From NCBI GenBank assembly GCA_029339505.1, contig JAQISU010000026.1, positions 731,501 to 795,500 on the forward strand: a stretch of DNA of 64,000 nt, given 5' to 3'. Of the stretch, positions 13,786 through 26,690 are shown piece after piece. The notes below the pieces were generated by a model that was not told where the DNA came from, did not search any database, and saw nothing but the letters and a program-made list of their open reading frames with translations. Within the stretch, counting starts at the first letter, position 1. Each line of letters starts with the position of its first letter. The position numbers and the translations under genes are program-made. This stretch comes from Unio delphinus (lineage: Eukaryota; Mollusca; Bivalvia; Unionida; Unionidae).

Positions 13786-15714
13786 TAAAATGTTTATTAA
13801 AGACAGACAGCTAGACATAGCAATAGTAGTATTACATACTAAAATGTTTATTAAAAGACAGACAGCTGGACTGACCAATAGTAGTATTACATACTAAAAT
13901 GTTTATTAAAAAACAGCTAGCTGGACAGAGCAATAGTAGTATTACATACTAAAATGTTTATTAAAAGACAGATAGCTGGACATAGCAATAGTAGTATTAC
14001 ATACTAAAATGTTTATCAAAAGACAGATAGCTGGACAGAGCAATAGTAGTATTACATACTAAAATCTTTATTAAAAGACAGACAGCTGGACTGACCAATA
14101 GTAGTATTACATACTAAAATGTTTATTAAAAGACAGATAGCTGGACAGAGCAATAGTAGTATTACATACTAAAATGTTTATTAAAAGACAGATAGCTGGA
14201 CAGAGCAATAGTAGTATTACAAACTAAAATGTTTATTAAAAGACAGATAGCTGGACAGAGCAATAGTAGTATTACATACTAAAATGTTTATTAAAAAACA
14301 GCTAGCTGGACAGAGCAATAGTAGTATTACACACTAAATTGTTTATTAAAAGACAGAGAGCTGGACATAGCAATAGTAGTATTACACACTGAAATGTTTA
14401 TTAAAAGACAGATAGCTGGACAGAGCAATAGTAGTATTACACACTAAAATGTTTATTAAAAGACAGCTAGCTGGACACAGCAATAGTAGTATTACATACT
14501 AAAATGTTTATTAAAAAACAGCTAGCTGGACAGAGCAATAGTAGTATTACACACTAAAATGTTTATTAAAAGACAGATAGCTGGACAGAGCAATAGTAGT
14601 ATTACACACTAAAATGTTTATTAAAAGACAGCTAGCTGGACACAGCAATAGTAGTATTACATACTAAAATGTTTATTAAAAAACAGCTAGCTGGACAGAG
14701 CAATAGTAGAATTGCACACTAAAATGTTTATTAAAAGACAGATAGCTGGACATAGCAATAGTAGTATTACATACTAAAATGTTTATCAAAAGACAGATAG
14801 CTGGACTGACCAATAGTAGTATTACATACTAAAATGTTTATTAAAAAACAGATAGCTGGACATAGCAATGGTAGTATTACATGCTAAAATGTGTATTAAA
14901 AGACAGACAGCTGGACACAGCAATGGTAGTATTACATGCTAAAATGTTTATTAAAAGACAGACAGCTGGACAGAGCAATAGTAGTATTACATACTAAAAT
15001 GTTTATTAAAAGACAGACAGCTGGAAAGAGCAATAGTAGTATTACAAACTAAAATGTTTATGAAAAGACAGACAGCTGGACAGAGCAATAGTAGTATTAC
15101 ACACTAAAATGTTTATGAAAAGATAGACAGCTGGACAGAGCAATAGCAGTATTACATACTAAAATGTTTATCAAAAGACAGACAGCTGGACAGAGCAATA
15201 GTAGTATTACACACTAAAATGGTTATGAAAAGACAGATAGCTGGACATAGCAATGGTAGTATTACATACTAAAATGTTTATTAAAAGACAGACTACTGGA
15301 CATAGCAATAGTAGTATTACATACTAAAATGTTTATCAAAAGACAGATAGCTGGACTGACCAATAGTAGTATTACATACTAAAATGTTTATTAAAAAACA
15401 GATAGCTGGACATAGCAATGGTAGTATTACATGCTAAAATGTGTATTAAAAGACAGACAGCTGGACACAGCAATGGTAGTATTACATGCTAAAATGTTTA
15501 TTAAAAGACAGACAGCTGGACAGAGCAATAGTAGTATTACATGCTAAAATGTTTATTAAAAGACAGCTAGCTGGACAGAGCAATAGTAGTATTACATACT
15601 AAAATGTTTATCAAAAGACAGACAGCTGGACAGAGCAATAGTAGTATTACACACTAAAATGTTTATTAAAAAACAGACAGCTAGACATAGCAATAGTAGT
15701 ATTACATACTAAAA
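13786..15714. repeat. 55-bp minisatellite, about 35 units
   Basis: The unit contains AAAATGTTTATTAAAAGACA, then AGCTGGACAGAGCAATAGTA, then GTATTACATACT. Variant units recur in blocks: the pair carrying AAAATGTGTATTAAAAG at 14,886 and 15,436 is offset by 550 bp, exactly ten units, showing higher-order duplication. Confidence 0.95.
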
Positions 15715-16596
15715 TGATGCAAATCTGACAAATTATAGGATGCTGCAATATAATCAGTTGACATAATTTCTTTGTCTTTAATCTTAAGTAATTACAATTT
15801 GTAATGTGCAATTGAACTTTGGCTATTGCTTTTCTTGTAAACAACATAATTGTGACAGCTAATTCTTGTCTGTGATTGTAGATTTTCATTTTTTTTTTTT
15901 TGCTCTTTTCTGTTACTTAGTTTAAGAAAAGAGAGTCATAACAATGCATACACGTCATATCTGTCTGCAAAATGCAAAGATCCAGATCTGGCGCATTATG
16001 CAACAGCATATTGGGCTGTATGCATTTTGTCAAGATTAATCAGTAGAACAAACAACACAGACCATATAATGCAGCAGATTGCCATTAATTGTCTTGTGAT
16101 GTAACGAATCCAACTTTATAAAGGGACACAATTTCAACAAGGTAAGCTTGATTAATTAACTTGTCTTTGTGATTATAGTGTATCAAGCCAAGATTTGGAG
16201 TTTTTCAGAAACAGAATGAAAATGTATGTTAGATCTCAATTGCAAGAGACTCCACATATCTGTGCTCACAATGTCAAGATAATGCACATATCCCATACTG
16301 TTCGGTTGGCAAGTGAGAGTTGTATATATCCAGCCTCAGGTGTAAACCAATTTATTCCATAGAGTAATGGTAATTTTTCAGACTGTTTAGACTGATGTTT
16401 TCGAGTCTAAATCAACTAAGTATTTTACATCACCACACTTTAACGTAAATTAATCAATTCTAATTCAGTGGAGTTGATCAAAAGTTTCAAACACTGAGAG
16501 AAATACAGCAAAAGCCAGAATATCTGACCTGCATATATCACTAAATATACTCAGTAGCATGTTAAACTAGCACAAATATAGTTGAGCCAAACATAC
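15715..16596. other. PMS2 intronic sequence
   Basis: Nothing recognisable between the minisatellite and the next exon; a poly-T run lies near 15,889-15,900. Confidence 0.5.
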
Positions 16597-16676
16597 CTTT
16601 ATAATGGCCAACAGTAACTTTTCTTTCTGGATAAAGAGCTGCCTCTTGTCTGGTGTAACATTCATGTCCACAGTCT
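16597..16676 (-). CDS. PMS2: PMS2 exon: end of transducer domain
   Basis: The minus strand reads [20 protein letters not shown] then LLLAIIK between a TTTCAG acceptor and a GTATGT donor. The [10 protein letters not shown] block is a hallmark of the PMS2/MutL second domain: its lysine reaches into the ATP site of the N-terminal domain in MutL structures. The exon is 80 nt and ends on a codon boundary. MutL-family proteins act in DNA mismatch repair as a heterodimer with MLH1 in the nucleus. Confidence 0.9.
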
Positions 16677-17678
16677 CTGAAACAATTTTAAAACAATGGC
16701 TTAAACAGAGGCTCCTTTTTAAACAGATAAACACTGATTTTCAGTTTTGCAGTTTTTCATTACTTGGACGCTGATCATAATGGAACTGCAAATGAAATGA
16801 TGTGCATCTTGATGATTCGACCTGCTCTAGCAAGAATGACTAGGATGGTGAGTCAGGAGGTGCTTTATTCGGTTATGTTATAAACCCTGGTAAGACTCCA
16901 TTTAAAACACAGTATCAAAGCCTTTGGTCAAGAGAAATCAAATTTCACCACATATGTCATGCCTAGTATATACTTTCTTCCATGATGTCCAAATGTGTCT
17001 GAGATTGTTGCCTTTGATAGTAACAAGGTCTAACTTCTCTTCACAGAGACAAAGGAAAAATATATTTGTACATGTGTGGTATTGAGGCTTTTAAATGAAT
17101 TATGTGTTTTCAGTTGAACCAGTAGAGAAAAATGTTCCACTTCCCTGCATTTTAAAATTGTAGGACTTCTCGCCTGAGCAATTATGTCCACCATTAGTTC
17201 AAAAAAATGTTTTCCCTTAAGGTCTTGTTTGAAGGTTCAATAATTCCAGGTGAGATAAAGCTTGAGCAAGTAAGGAGCATGTTTTTGATCTATTATAGTG
17301 ACAGTATATTATGACTTCTGAGATGCTCCCTCACTGTGCCCAGGTAATAGTTCTGTGGGCGAAATCTATTGTATGCTATGTTTATACACATTTCACAGAC
17401 AAACTCTTGTACCTTAACAGATGTGTGTTTTAAGAACTGACTGATGATTAACCCTTTCTTGAACAATGTTGTCACTGCCCAATTTTTGACTACTAATTAT
17501 ATGACTTACAGATGAAAACATACCAACTTCTGTTTTAAAATTTAAACATCAATATATGTGTGTTTATAATACACATATAATACAGAAATTTTAACTTGAA
17601 ATTATAGTATTGCTTAAAACCAAAGTTAAAATGCTTACTGAGAAATAGAGGAAAAAATTTGAATAAACAAACCAAAAA

Positions 17679-17742
<64 letters not shown>

Positions 17743-18142
17743 GAATATGCATTTCTTGCTTTGTTTCCACTTCTCCCTGTTCAGTTCTCACTTCTCCCTA
17801 CTCTGTCCAAAACAAGAAGTCACTTCTCCCTTAAGTTCAGGTCAAGTCTAGCTTGACCCTTGTGAAGACATGCATGTCCAACTGGCACAATTGGTGACAT
17901 TCATCTTTGCAGCAAACACAACTGTTTGGTGCACAATTCAGCCAATGAATTGCTTCAACACTCTCCTCTAAGGACTAAAAACCTTATTGCTGTTCGAATG
18001 TATCATACAGGAAATTTATCAGGTGGAACAGGAATCAGAATGGTCACTGAGAACATGTGACTATGTAAGGGTGACCATTTGGACAGGTTTGACTATTGCA
18101 TGTTGATGATGCAGTAATTCAAGTTCGCAGACCCAATAAAGA
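16677..18142. other. PMS2 intron with (CA)n microsatellite
   Basis: An intron without coding signal. A (CA)n tract of about 25 units occupies 17,690-17,740. Confidence 0.6.
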
Positions 18143-18280
18143 CAATGACAGACTTATTACAAACAATGACAGAAAGACCAATTATAAACAATGACAGACA
18201 CATTACTGACAATGACAGACCAATTACTGATGACGACAGACCCATTACTGACAATGACAGACTGATTACAGACAATGACC
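18143..18280. repeat. about 21-bp tandem repeat, 6-7 units
   Basis: Units of the form GACAATGACAGACCAATTACT lie beside the donor of the PMS2 exon at 18,288-18,372 and so extend into its intron. Confidence 0.85.
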
Positions 18281-18287
18281 TACTGAC

Positions 18288-18372
18288 CTTTATCCATTGT
18301 AATGAGAAGAGCTGTGAAGGGATACTGGTGTCTATTGTACTGGTGGTATGCCTCATTGACAACTTTTGAAAG
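18288..18372 (-). CDS. PMS2: PMS2 exon (human exon 9 equivalent)
   Basis: The minus strand reads [20 protein letters not shown] then ALLITMDK. It matches the [20 protein letters not shown] region of vertebrate PMS2. The acceptor is TTTTTTTTGCAG and the donor GTCAGT. The length of 85 nt and the phase equal what I recall for human exon 9. It forms part of the MutL S5-like transducer fold. Confidence 0.92.
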
Positions 18373-20900
18373 CTGCAAAAAAAATTCCAATATTTGATAA
18401 CATGTCCTTCAGTGTGTACATTAAATACAGCAGAATATATTTACAAATTCAGCCGCAATCTTTATAACATGTACATTAAATACAACAGAGTATACATATG
18501 CAATACAATCATCAATATTTGTGGAAGTATTCCTATGATTGTTTCCCTTGGCAACACCTATTTACACAATATGCTTTTAAATTAAACAAGAGTGGCTTAG
18601 ATAAAAGAATCTTTTTATTAACAAATTACTTCCCCTTGCTACTAGGTGATCACCTGTGTACACTGGATGTTTACCAGTTAAAGCTTAAAGGTAGACCTGA
18701 GACCCCTTATCACTTAACTCTAAATTATTAAATATCATGATTTATGTAATATCTGAAAATTTCTACCCTATGCGATCAACGGGTATCGAGATATTTATTT
18801 TAAATGTACATGTCATGAATATTCTCCGTAAATCAAGTACAACTTCGGCAGTTTCCATGATCTCAGGCAGTGTGACGTCACATGAGGAACCCAACATTGC
18901 AAGGAACCATTGACATTGTTGTATCGTTGTCAAGCGTGAAGCGTCTCTTCATTAATGCCAGTGATTTTGTCGTATGTTTTAGAAATTTCTAACATGTATT
19001 CCTCTGTTAAAGTTATTAACAGAATATATATTGTAAGTGGAGATTTCAATCAATTGTATTAATTAGTATGGTTATTAAAAAATAATTCATATTGTTGTTT
19101 GTTGTGAGAAGGAGAGAGGCAAGTGAGTTCTATTTAGATGTCAAATATTGACTTTCTCATCATTGCGCCATGCCATTCTACTTTCATTGGTCATATTAGT
19201 TTTCTTTGGTTATTAAGTTGATATTTTTCCTTTGAAGCTGCAGCAGTGGATATATTACCGCAACTGCAATAAATTTCATTAATAGAGAAGGAAGGTCTGT
19301 CATGTGTATTCCACATCTAGTTCGCGTGGGAGCAACCTGCTACTATGGTTGTGCTGTAGATCTGCTAACAGTCTAGTGTTATTTATGTTTATACGGAAAC
19401 TTCATGTTACTAAACTGATGTTTTAAAACTAAACCTGGGTTATCTACATGTGTTTGACTGTAAACCTGTTTTGTCTCCTGAAGTGAATGCTGCACAACTA
19501 GAAAGGTGTGAAATTAATTACTTTTCTGTGCAAGCCAAACACTGTCTGGTTCCTCATATAGGTGTTATGTTACAGACAAAAGTTTCCTTGGCAAATACCA
19601 TGAAAGCTTGAGATCTCATGCCTGAAGCGAAAGCTGTGCTTTGATACATGGGATCTAGTAACCATCTGGGTAACCACAAGAGGCTAAACGAAGTTCAACT
19701 CTAACCTCTGCAATACCAATTAACATAGATACAAGCTTTTGAAAGTAGAATGAGAAATGCAAAACAATTACTCCACAAAATCTTGAACGGAAAAATCACA
19801 TTCACTAGTGAGATTGAAGAAGAGTGCTTTACACCACTCAGCAATCTAGGGCCAACAGATCAATTAAAGGGCCAACAGATCAATTAAAGGGTCAACAGAT
19901 CAATTAATGGTTATTTTCTGACTGCCCATCGATGGAAACCTGTTCTTAGTGACAAAACAAAGTTGTGACATCAGTATGACTGAATCATAGGATCAGAAAA
20001 GCTGGCAATTTTGGTCCATGGGAAAGGCATGCTGAAACTAGTGCTATATGGATATCAGAATAGCTGGCAAATTTTGTCCATGGGAAAGGCATGCTGAAAC
20101 TAGTGCTATATGGAAGCAAGTCTTACAGGATAAAAGATTCAGCAAAGCTGAAGACAGGGACTCAATGGGGAGAGTTAAGCCATTTCAAGACCATGGGAGG
20201 TTACATTTGAGAAACAGTGTGAGTAAAAGGGGCTTGTATTGGTTAAAACTGGATGAGTCGGAAAGTTCACTGTTGACCCATATCTTCTCTCCCATGATCT
20301 CTGACTGCATCAAAAATAATTTAATATCACCTTTAATTGTAAAAGGAACTTCTCCTCAAACAGTGAAAGGAAGATGTTAGTCAAAGTAAGGAATTCAGGA
20401 AGAAATCATATCACTGTCATGACAACTGATGAGAGCAACATACTAATTCACTTCATAAGCCTTCTATCTGTCAAGATTCCCTCTGCAACTGAAACTCTTT
20501 CACCCTCACAAGAGCCAGGCATGATGGTGCTTATCTGGAAACATGAAATGCCCTAAATCTGACATTTTTGAACAACATGTAGAGTTGCCATTATCTTCCC
20601 TGAAGTGTTCATCATGACATTTTGTAGAATACTGACCTAAGATTTATCCCAATTATTATAGGAGCAATCAGAAAATACCTGAAAAGACCGGCTCCAAACC
20701 TTCTCAACTACCTTTAGAATCAAGACTACTGGGGGCAAAAGCAGAGGCTAACATCCATCCCAATCCCCAGCTGACTGATATCCCAGGCTTCTGGGTCTGG
20801 GATATGGAGACAAAGATGGGCAGTTTTCTGTTCCACCATGTCACAAAGTCTATCACCTGAAACTCCCATAGGGCACAAACTCAATAAAAGATGGAAGGAG
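18373..20900. other. PMS2 intron, small duplications, otherwise unassigned
   Basis: No gene supported. It contains a 20-21 bp motif GGGCCAACAGATCAATTAAA repeated three times (19,849-19,910) and a direct duplication of about 64 bp at 19,985-20,115. The open frame of 110 codons at 20,048-20,380 has no recognisable domain and covers the duplication. Confidence 0.5.
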
Positions 20901-21199
20901 ATGGGTTCTTGACTGCTAATTGAAAACAAATCGGCCAGGTCATTGAGCTACCCTGCAATGTGCCTAAATTGTACTAAGATATGGTAGTGGGAACATCAGT
21001 GCATAAACCATAACACACAAAATGTCAGTTATTTTCCCCCACTTACCTGAGGAGGTAATTCATCACCACAGAGTTATCCAACATAATCAGAACCTACTTT
21101 CTATGTATCCAGAGTTTGAAAGAGCTGACAATGACTTTCATATCCAAGAGGTTCATATTAAATGCCTTCTCCCATTATTTCCACTCAATGTCTTGATCA

Positions 21200-22030
21200 T
21201 TGGTGGAAATGTACCGTACATCGATGAGTCTGTGTTTGTGTACAGCATCTTAATGTTATCACCATTCCATGGTTTTATCTTCACAATAATTAAACTCACA
21301 CTTTGGTCAGTTTGGTCAAACACAGACATGCCAACACAGACAGGCTTTATCAGCTTCAGATTTTAACTTTTATTGGGCATGGCAACGAGTCCACCATCAA
21401 AGACCTTTCAGAACACAAATGCTGGGCCAGCAATAAAAGCCAACAAAGCGTTTCTTGTTCAATATGATGGACAAGGTAAACATGAATCCATTTCCAAAGA
21501 TTCTTCATAATCTTGTTGAACACAGAATTGTTCACAAGTTTGATGAAATCCTTCTTAAACTTGTTCATGGTCTTTTTGCATAGATTTGTATTTATTTAAA
21601 TGTATGGAACCATACATGCACCCTGGCCAAACTGTAACACTCCATAGACTTTGCAATTATGCATCGCCAGCCACAGATACAGCTGAATTTTTTCATAGGC
21701 GAACTATATAATTGTTCTCAGTTCTTAGGATCAGTATTAATTTAATGCATTCTCCATACTTGCAGCCAGTTTCATTTATAATATGGCATTGATACTGGGA
21801 CGACCAATCCTGCAGCACTGATGACATTTCCAGTGATAGTAGATAACCATTGTGGCTGCCATAAAGCACATCAGGATACTCTTGGTCAACTTCATAATAG
21901 TACCAAATATCAGTCACTTTTATATTTGCTTATGTCCATGCTCTCAGGACTGATCCACTGAAAATCACCAACAGGCATGGCAGCATCATTGGTTAGCCAT
22001 AAAGATTGTTGGTTTCAAGATAAATGATGC
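21200..22030 (-). pseudogene. relic of a Maverick/Polinton-type DNA polymerase B
   Basis: Reading the minus strand in shifting frames gives, in the right order for a protein-primed family-B polymerase: a motif A equivalent ETNNLYG at about 21,997-22,022 followed at once by a stop; VDQEYPDVLYGSHNGYLLSL at about 21,830-21,890; the motif B region KKDFIKLVNNSVFNK near 21,510-21,555; KPVCVGMSVFD near 21,310-21,345; and a motif C equivalent LYTNTDS near 21,222-21,245, where the usual first Asp of DTDS is Asn. Stops and frameshifts break it throughout. The 5' part is missing where the 30-bp satellite begins. It is unrelated to the polymerase-like domain of the 46-61 kb element and represents an older insertion of a classical Polinton. 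Confidence 0.72.
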
Positions 22031-22149
22031 AACTTAAGGGGGACACAGGATCATATCAATTTTTGACGTTGAGAGAAATGCATGCGAAGTCATTCATGGT
22101 GACACATAGCAAAGTGCAGGAGGAAGGAAAAAATTTCAATTTCTTTTTG

Positions 22150-24005
22150 GTGATAGATATACAAGTAAGCTATATGTAGGACGATGATATACAAGTAAGC
22201 TATATGTAGGACAATAATATACAAGTAAGCTACATGTAGGGATATGATATACAAGTAAGCTATATGTAGGGATATGATATACAAGTAAGCTACATGTAGG
22301 ACAATGATATACAAGTAAGCTACATGTATGACAATGATATACAACTAAGCTACATGTAGGGATATGATATACAAGTAAGCTACATGTAGGACTATGATAT
22401 TCAACTAAGCTACATGTAGGGATATGATATACAAGTAAGCTACATGTAGGACTATGATATACAACTAAGCTATATGTAGGACTATGATATACAAGTAAGT
22501 TACATGTAGGACAATGATATATAACTAAGCTACATGTAGGACTATGATATACAACTAAGCTACATGTAGGGATATGATATACAAGTAAGCTACATGTAGG
22601 ACTATGATATACAACTAAGCTACATGTAGGGATATGATATACAAGTAAGCTACATGTAGGACAATGATATACAACTAAGCTACATGTAGGACTATGATAT
22701 ACAACTAAGCTACATGATGGGATATGATATACAAGTAAGCTATATGTAGGACAATGATATACAACTAAGCTACATGTAGGGATATGATATACAAGTAAGC
22801 TATATGTAGGACAATGATATACAACTAAGCTACATGTAGGGATATGATATACAAGTAAGCTATATGTAGGACAATGATATACAACTAAGCTACATGTAGG
22901 GATATGATATACAACTAAGCTACATGTAGGGATATGATATACAAGTAAGCTACATGCAGGGATATGATATACAAGTAAGCTACATGCAGGGATATGATAT
23001 ACAAGTAAGCTATATGTAGGACAATGATATACAACTAAGCTACATGTAGGGATATGATATACAAGTAAGCTATATGTAGGACAATGATATACAACTAAGC
23101 TACATGTAGGGATATGATATACAACAAAGCTACATGTAGGGATATGATATACAAGTAAGCTATATGTAGGGATATGATATACAACTAAGCTACATGTAGG
23201 ACTATGATATACAACTAAGCTACATGTAGGGATATGATATACAAGTAAGCTACATGCAGGGATATGATATACAAGTAAGCTATATGTAGGGATATGATAT
23301 ACAACTAAGCTACATGTTGGGATATGATATGCAACTATGCTACATGTAGGACAATGATATACAAGTAAGCTATATGTAGGACAATGATATACAACTAAGC
23401 TACATGTAGGGATATGATATACAACTAAGCTACATGTAGGGATATGATATACAAGTAAGCTACATGTAGGGATATGATATACAAGTAAGCTATATGTAGG
23501 ACAATGATATACAACTAAGCTACATGAAGGAATATGATATACAAGTAAGCTATATGTAGGACAATGATATACAACTAAGCTACATGTAGGGATATGATAT
23601 ACAAGTAAGCTATATGTAGGACAATGATATACAACTAAGCTACATGTAGGGATATGATATACAACAAAGCTACATGTAGGGATATGATATACAAGTAAGC
23701 TATATGTAGGGATATGATATACAACTAAGCTACATGTAGGACTATGATATACAACTAAGCTACATGCAGGGATATGATATACAAGTAAGCTACATGCAGG
23801 GATATGATATACAAGTAAGCTATATGTAGGGATATGATATACAACTAAGCTACATGTTGGGATATGATATGCAACTATGCTACATGTAGGGATATGATAT
23901 ACAACTAAGCTACATGTAGGGATATGATATACAACTAAGCTACATGTAGGGATATGATATGCAACTATGCTACATGTAGAGCTATGATATACAAGTAAGC
24001 TATAT
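22150..24005. repeat. 30-bp minisatellite, about 62 units
   Basis: Units of the form GATATACAAGTAAGC then TACATGTAGGACAAT. Because the period is a multiple of three and the unit has no stop in one minus-strand frame, an ORF of 638 codons runs across it with a ten-residue repeat (for example VYHIPTCSLL). Variant blocks recur 540 bp apart (ATGCAACTATGC at about 23,329 and 23,869), showing an 18-unit higher-order repeat. Confidence 0.97.
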
Positions 24006-24948
24006 TGTATAACATATGGATATATATACTCCACAAGGGGGTGGGAATGCATGGTAGGGAATAATGTAGATTACCAGTGTATTATATTCACTAATTTATG
24101 GTAGTCCATATACATTGCAAGACAATACGAAAGACTAGGTGCAGTAAGTTAATTGTGTGCATGAGGATACAAGAAAAAAAGGGCAATAACACCAACAAAA
24201 AAGGCAGGAGTTGAGTCATTTATTGCCATGCTCATCTGCTGGTGATGACAACAATATTTAACAAGTTTCATGGCAATCCATAAAAAATCGAACTACTAGT
24301 TGCACGAACAAGATTTATCATAAAGTCCATGCTAAGCTACAAAGAAAAAAAGGGCAATAACTCTAAGAAAAATTGCAGGAATGAATAATTTGTTGACGTG
24401 CATCTTCAGGTGATGACCATATTTACCAAATTTTATGGCAATGCATCAAACCTGCAGAACTAGTTATTCTAATGAGATTGTGCCATACAATGCTACAAGC
24501 TACAAGACAAAAAAGGCAAGAACTCCAACATGATTACCGGAACAGAGATTTGCTGACGTTCAACTTTAGGTGATGAACATTGTATTTTTATAAGACTAGC
24601 TACATTAACAAGATGTACAGACAGATGGACACAAGAATTAATACATACCTTTGTCTGTATAGAGGGAGTAGTATTAAAAAAAACTATTGAAGAACGATCA
24701 ATCTCTGGAAGCTATAGGACATTATTCTACAACAGGACATCATTCCACTATACAAGATTTTAAGTACCAATGGAAAATGTCATTTTTGCCAAACCATGAA
24801 AACTTTCACTCTCAAATATAAATCACTTCACACCAGCTGATGAACTGACAGACAATCTACTTCAGTGTTATTGCTATGTCCAAAAGTGAATAACCTTATT
24901 AGTTAGGTTATCAGCCTATTATTAGTTAAGTTTTTAACCTATCTTCAC
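24006..24948. repeat. diverged roughly 160-bp repeats with the AGGGCAATAAC motif
   Basis: Three diverged units start near 24,172, 24,339 and 24,497, each beginning ACAAGAAAAAAAGGGCAATA or a variant, then a TTGNNGACGT-type block and a GGTGATGA block. The last runs into AGACAGATGGACACAAG. The remainder up to the next exon is unassigned intron. Confidence 0.6.
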
Positions 24949-25048
24949 CTTGGGTAAATCACATGGTCTTCTATTAATGAAGATAAACTGTCTGTCAGTA
25001 CTGCTTCTTCCTAGTCCATGGTCACATTTTGATACAAAGCCCTCAACT
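24949..25048 (-). CDS. PMS2: PMS2 exon (human exon 8 equivalent)
   Basis: The minus strand reads [20 protein letters not shown] then [13 protein letters not shown], matching the [20 protein letters not shown] region of vertebrate PMS2, the start of the transducer domain. The acceptor is CTTTTCAG and the donor GTGAAG. The length of 100 nt and the phase equal what I recall for the human exon. Confidence 0.93.
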
Positions 25049-25102
25049 CTGAAAAGAAACATACAAACATGTGCATCATTAGGATAATATGTTTATGTTT
25101 AT

Positions 25103-25333
25103 GTTTTAGGGTTTAACGCCATTTTTCAGCACATGATAGGCTATACATGGTGGCCAGTATTATTGGTGGAGAAAGAACCCGGGAAAACCCCCGGAAAAAA
25201 CCACCGACCCACGAGAAGCTACTGGCAAGCTTTCTCACATAACTGAATTAGCCGAATCTTAGACTCGAACCCACACAGAGGTGAGACGACAGTGATCCGT
25301 AACGGAAAGTGCTTTAGACCACTCAGGGCCCCA
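25103..25333 (-). mobile_element. tRNA-derived SINE, family B (copy 1)
   Basis: On the minus strand the head reads GGGCCCTGAGTGGTCTAAAG with the B-box-like GGGTTCGAGTC. The body contains GGTCGGTGGTTTTTTCCGGG and ends in ATGTGCTGAAAAATGGCGTT before AAACCCTAAAAC. A diverged second copy lies at 36,133-36,314. Confidence 0.75.
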
Positions 25334-25724
25334 TCATTAGGATAATAAAACTGCATGAGATTTAAATTAGGAATAGATGTGGTCTCAGAGCTACCACGTG
25401 TCTTGAAAAATTGCATTTTTTAACTACATGGGAACAAATGAATTTCAGCTAGTCATTACAAATAAGAATCTGAAGTGGATTATGTTCAACACAGTTAAAA
25501 CAGTCCAAAAAAAAAAAAAAATACTCTTAATATCAACATAATTTGTCAAGCAATAATACATGAAAATGAAGAGAATTTATAGAAAAGACCAATATTTGGG
25601 CAAAGCATGTACATACATATATTCTGTTTTAGTTGTTTCTACTCTGCTGAAGAAAATCGATTAATCCAATGTAATCTGTATTTTGTTTTGAGCAACATCT
25701 ACGCATGTTATGCACATATACACA

Positions 25725-26437
25725 CATACATGCCAAGTTTTCTGGAACCAAATCAGGGAGATTTGTGTTCAAAATCAGGGAGACTGGGTCTAAATCAGGG
25801 AGATTAGCGTAACGACTATTTTTCTCATAAGTTTAAGTGCGAAAGTGCAGATCGTACCACAACAAAGTAAAATAACTATAATGAATAATAGTTACTGAAC
25901 TTTATTAATTTTGTTACATGTTATTTTCTTAATAAACTTGCAAACATATTTCTTTTTTTTCGAAGGCATATTTTCCATCGAATCCGTTAGTGGACGTTTA
26001 GACACGGCACCAGAATTTTTGAAATAACCAGAGAAATAGTTGTAGGAATATACATCAATTTTTATGTGTTTGGTAATTCGCCTCTGGCGGAGCGCACTAC
26101 GTACTGTACAACAGCAAAGGCCGATGATATTCCGATTGTGATGCATCTCCTTCCACTGCTATATTGCTCCATGTGAACAAAAGTAGTTCAGAATATAGCA
26201 GGAACGAATTACATAAGAGCTTTATTGCTCAAATAAACGGAAAAGGCAGAGAATATTCCGATTGTAATAACTTGATTGACGGATTACGGTAGTCGTGAAC
26301 ATGTTGTTTTAGCTGGAAATACATATGCTTGGCAATTTTTTTTTCTTCCGGGAGATCTTGTCGGCAAATCGGTAGATCAAAAGATGGGGTCGAAAATCAA
26401 AAGACTCCCGGACAATTCGGGAGACTTGGCATGTATG
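25725..26437. mobile_element. short non-autonomous DNA transposon (candidate)
   Basis: A perfect 14-bp inverted repeat CATACATGCCAAGT (25,725-25,738) and its complement (26,424-26,437) bounds about 713 bp. Inside each end are CAGGGAGA / CTCCCGG-type motifs. A minus-strand open frame (25,892-26,146) with a KKKKYVCKF motif may be the remnant of a zinc-finger region of a transposase, but this is weak. The target duplication is not clear. Confidence 0.5.
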
Positions 26438-26589
26438 ACACACCAAAACCAACAATGCATCCCAAGACTGAATTGTACTGAAATATTTTACTTTATGTAA
26501 TTTTCAAAAACTGTCCATTTTTGAAAGGTGATTTCTTGATAAAGATAACCTTTAAAGCAGGGAAGTTTATTTCAATATAAAACATGTAC

Positions 26590-26690
26590 TTTAATCCATG
26601 GGAATTTTCTCCTTCAGCTGCTGGAACTCCAAACTCAGCACAAACAGCCTCCCCTATTTTAGTCTGTTTGAATTCCAGAAGACTTTGTAT
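26590..26690 (-). CDS. PMS2: PMS2 exon (human exon 7 equivalent)
   Basis: The minus strand reads IQSLLEFKQTKIGEAVCAEF and continues GVPAAEGENSHGL, matching the [20 protein letters not shown] region. The acceptor is ACTTTTCAG. The donor GTACAT at 26,589 was chosen because it leaves two nucleotides, the phase required by the next exon (24,949-25,048). The length of 101 nt is one codon longer than I recall for human exon 7. An alternative donor GTTATC further downstream would give the wrong phase. Confidence 0.8.

Noticed and set aside
13786..15714. CRISPR-like array (regular repeats)
   Set aside because: Direct tandem repeats with no unique spacers, in an animal intron: a minisatellite.
17591..17856. 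Open frames on both strands over the (CA)n tract
   Set aside because: Dinucleotide repeat without stops; low complexity.
22136..24052. 638-codon minus-strand ORF as a real protein gene
   Set aside because: It is fully explained by a 30-bp tandem repeat whose period is a multiple of three; no promoter, no non-repeat domain.
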